Part shown: positions 3,828 through 5,730 of the stretch, piece after piece
Numbering within the stretch: the stretch's first letter is position 1
Layout: each line of letters opens with the position of its first letter
Source: an uncultured Chromatiaceae bacterium
GTDB lineage: Bacteria; Pseudomonadota; Gammaproteobacteria; Enterobacterales; Alteromonadaceae
Direction: 5' to 3'
Assembly: GCA_946482325.1 (NCBI GenBank)
Contig: CAMLRA010000206.1
Location: forward strand, 1-5,730
DNA length: 5,730 nucleotides
The notes under the pieces: generated by a model
The model's input: the letters and a program-made list of their open reading frames with translations, nothing else
The model's database searches: none
What the model was told of the DNA's origin: nothing
Made by a program: the position numbers and the translations under genes

Positions 3828-5730
3828 TTATTTGGTTGGCTGTGCCGTCAGTTGCTGCCAGTTTTCCAGATAATAACGGGCTTTGGGATGTTCCTGCGCC
3901 TGTTCAAAATATTGGCGGGCTTTGACCAGGTCGCGGTTGACCTGCTGCCCTTCAAAGTACAATAAACCTAAATAGTAACTGGCACTGGCACTGCCTTTGC
4001 TGGCCGCCTGTTGCAGCAATTGTACAGCTTTGTCCGGGTCTGCTTTGGTGCCTTTGCCAAACAGATATAACAGGCCCAGCCGGTTCATTGCCGGCGCATA
4101 CCCCTGTTCGGCACCATAACTATAAAACCGTAGCGCTGCGGCAGGGTCGGCACTGATACCTTCACCGTCATCCAGCATTACACCGACATGAAATGCACAA
4201 GCCGCAATGCCCTGGCGGGTACATAAATACAACCAGCGGCTGGCTTGCAGTGGGTCGGCTTTAACGAATTCACCATCGCGGTACATGTTGCCAAGGCGCA
4301 GCATAGCGCGGGCAAAAAACCGCTCTGCCGCTTGCTGGTAATAGTAATTGGCCGGCTGGCTGTCGTCGGCGAACCAGCGGCGTTCCAGGCCATAACCGTA
4401 CAGATAATAAGCTTCCGGGTGATAGGACAGCATTGCCTGCCGCAGTAGTTGCTGCGCCTGCTGACGCTCTGTTGCGTTGAGCTCTGGCTGTTGCATTAAA
4501 TCTGACACATACAAATAAGCGGCGGTAGTGCTGCCCTGCGCTGCGAGCTGCTTCAGCTGTGCGGTGCCGGTGGCTGCCGCGAGCTGTTGATGTTCCAACT
4601 GTGCCAGAATGGCAAAGCTGGCGGCATCCGGGTGGCCGGCTTTCGCACCTGCTTGTAATTGGGTAATCGCTGCAGTGGCGTCGCGTGGTGTCAGTTTGCC
4701 TTGCAGCAGATAACGGGCCAGCTGTACTTCAGCCACGCCTGGTCCGGCTCTTTCGTTAATATAAGCCTGCAGTTCAGTGACGGCCGCCTGATGTTTGCCG
4801 GCGATCAGCGTTTTAAAATGCAGAAAATGCAGTAGTTGCAAGGCAGGGATATAATCCTGATCCGCGGCATCAGTCAGCCAGCCCAGACACTGCGCTTTGC
4901 TGGTTTTTAAGCGCAGCGCCGGTTGAAAACACCATTCAGCCAGTGTGACTTTGGCCTGCAACGAGCCTTGCGCCACCGCTTTGAGTATCAGAGTTTCAGC
5001 TTGAGAGGTGTTGTTTTCTTCCATTAGCGCCAGTGCCAAAGGTACCATCATCGCCGGGTTACTATTGCCACCTTCGGGTAACAGTTCTTTACGCCAGCCA
5101 TCGACCAGGCCGACAAAGGGGAAAGGCAGACCGTCAATGGCATGCAGATAACGCTGGTTGTCGAAAAACACTGTTTTTAGCCGATTGTCGGCCGGGTCGT
5201 AGACCTGCACTTCATAGTGCAGGCTGTTGCCGGACGCGGCCAGCACTGCGTGGTAATCCTGCATTTGCATGCCCAGCAGGCCAAGTAATTCATGGGCGTC
5301 GGCAAAGGTATTAATGCGCCAGGCAGAATAACTGGCTTTGCCGTTGCCGCTGCGCAAAATGCCGTCGCGCAGATAACTCTGGTAAGCCTGCAGCACTTTG
5401 AGTTCTTTCTGTTGCTGATGTTCCTGGTAACAGTTCATCGCCAGCCGGTAAAACGCCAGATTCAGCAGGTTTTGCTGTTGCCATTGCCGCCAGGGCAGCG
5501 TCAGACACTGGCTGATATCGGTTTGCATCAGCTGCTGTTGCATCGCCCGCCAATCTTTCGCGCTTTGTTGCGCCAGGCCTGATGCTAAAAAGCTCTGATA
5601 TAACGCCTCATAGTCTGGTAATTCAGCCGCGGATGGCAACTGTGTTGCCGTTTGGACATACAGCTGGCCAGCGGCCGGCACTGTATTCAGTGGTTGACCG
5701 GACTGGTTCGGCGTCTGCTGACAGGCTGCC
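3828..5730 (-). CDS. SEL1-repeat lipoprotein (partial, 5' end beyond right edge)
   Basis: The frame is open from the stop at 3828-3830 to the right edge, giving 633 visible residues. A GTG at 5681 is not the start: coding sequence continues upstream as AACQQTPNQSGQPLN, where AAC (Cys at 5721-5723) looks like the end of a lipobox after a signal peptide just outside the window. The residue after the Cys is Gln, not Asp, so an outer-membrane lipoprotein is expected. After a short Pro/Gln/Ser-rich linker comes a helical region of no family I recognise (about 5620-5000), including a strand-rich patch near YEVQVYDPADNRLKTVFFDN. A degenerate helical-repeat region follows (about 4970-4500). The C-terminal third holds four or five SEL1 repeats in exact 36-residue phase (4421-3888), for example APAMNRLGLLYLFGKGTKAD followed by DKAVQLLQQAASKGS. 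SEL1 solenoids bind proteins or peptides in envelope complexes; the partner is unknown. A hairpin terminator follows the stop. Confidence 0.9.
   Translation of the reverse strand, partial: AACQQTPNQSGQPLNTVPAAGQLYVQTATQLPSAAELPDYEALYQSFLASGLAQQSAKDWRAMQQQLMQTDISQCLTLPWRQWQQQNLLNLAFYRLAMNCYQEHQQQKELKVLQAYQSYLRDGILRSGNGKASYSAWRINTFADAHELLGLLGMQMQDYHAVLAASGNSLHYEVQVYDPADNRLKTVFFDNQRYLHAIDGLPFPFVGLVDGWRKELLPEGGNSNPAMMVPLALALMEENNTSQAETLILKAVAQGSLQAKVTLAEWCFQPALRLKTSKAQCLGWLTDAADQDYIPALQLLHFLHFKTLIAGKHQAAVTELQAYINERAGPGVAEVQLARYLLQGKLTPRDATAAITQLQAGAKAGHPDAASFAILAQLEHQQLAAATGTAQLKQLAAQGSTTAAYLYVSDLMQQPELNATERQQAQQLLRQAMLSYHPEAYYLYGYGLERRWFADDSQPANYYYQQAAERFFARAMLRLGNMYRDGEFVKADPLQASRWLYLCTRQGIAACAFHVGVMLDDGEGISADPAAALRFYSYGAEQGYAPAMNRLGLLYLFGKGTKADPDKAVQLLQQAASKGSASASYYLGLLYFEGQQVNRDLVKARQYFEQAQEHPKARYYLENWQQLTAQPTK
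3888..4421 (-). repeat. SEL1 repeat array within the lipoprotein (36-residue period)
   Basis: Units begin at HPEAYYLYGYG (4421), ARAMLRLGNMY (4313), AACAFHVGVML (4205), APAMNRLGLLY (4097) and ASASYYLGLLY (3989), each exactly 108 nt apart. Each has the SEL1 A/LG..Y..G core and a helix B with AA...G, except the first, which lacks the Gly-rich turn and is the most diverged. The unbroken phase with diverged codons indicates an old solenoid kept by selection, not a recent DNA duplication. Confidence 0.8.

Noticed and set aside
5679..5681. GTG 5681 as the start of the SEL1 protein
   Set aside because: In-frame coding continues upstream to the edge with a lipobox-like AAC and no stop.
1..5730. A defence island, toxin-antitoxin pair, prophage or mobile element
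   Set aside because: Composition and gene style are uniform, and no transposase, integrase, terminal repeat, toxin-like pair or CRISPR-like array is visible on either strand.

Overview
This is ordinary chromosomal sequence from a gammaproteobacterium. The moderate GC content, the Gln/Leu-rich proteins, and above all a secreted protein ending in a GlyGly-CTERM (rhombosortase) sorting tail suggest an Alteromonadales/Chromatiales-type lineage such as Rheinheimera, Alishewanella or Arsukibacterium. That placement is inference from gene style, not from a marker gene. No RNA gene, insertion sequence, phage gene, CRISPR array or replication origin is visible.

Layout, left to right. (1) Positions 1-438, minus strand: the N-terminal 146 residues of an exported TPR protein whose 3' end lies outside the window. 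(2) 439-577: a divergent intergenic region with three copies of a GCGGYCA motif spaced exactly 11 bp apart. (3) 578-844, plus: a small GNAT-like protein with a shortened C-terminus. (4) 846-889: a regulatory block of two TGTATACA palindromes inside an 11-bp perfect inverted repeat, overlapping an extended -10 promoter. (5) 922-2984, plus: a compact three-gene operon comprising a BenE-family transporter, a GntR/FCD regulator (stop and start codons overlap) and a small cysteine-rich CWC protein (3-nt gap). (6) 2916-3701, minus: an exported cyclophilin-type peptidyl-prolyl isomerase with a C-terminal GlyGly-CTERM tail. The last 69 nt of this gene and of the CWC gene are the same DNA read on opposite strands. 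(7) 3807-3826: an intrinsic terminator. (8) 3828-5730, minus: a large SEL1-repeat lipoprotein whose real start is just beyond the right edge.

How the parts fit together. The transporter operon looks self-contained: the GntR protein is the obvious candidate to bind the twin palindromes at the head of its own operon, and an aromatic acid carried by the transporter, or a derivative, is the likely inducer. No aromatic catabolic enzymes are present, so the substrate cannot be fixed from context. The cyclophilin and the SEL1 lipoprotein are both cell-envelope proteins, but the terminator between them argues for separate transcription units.

I found no complete undescribed system. The most useful leads are the twin-operator promoter, the apparently surface-sorted cyclophilin, the shared coding DNA at the convergent gene ends, and the uncharacterised N-terminal half of the SEL1 lipoprotein.
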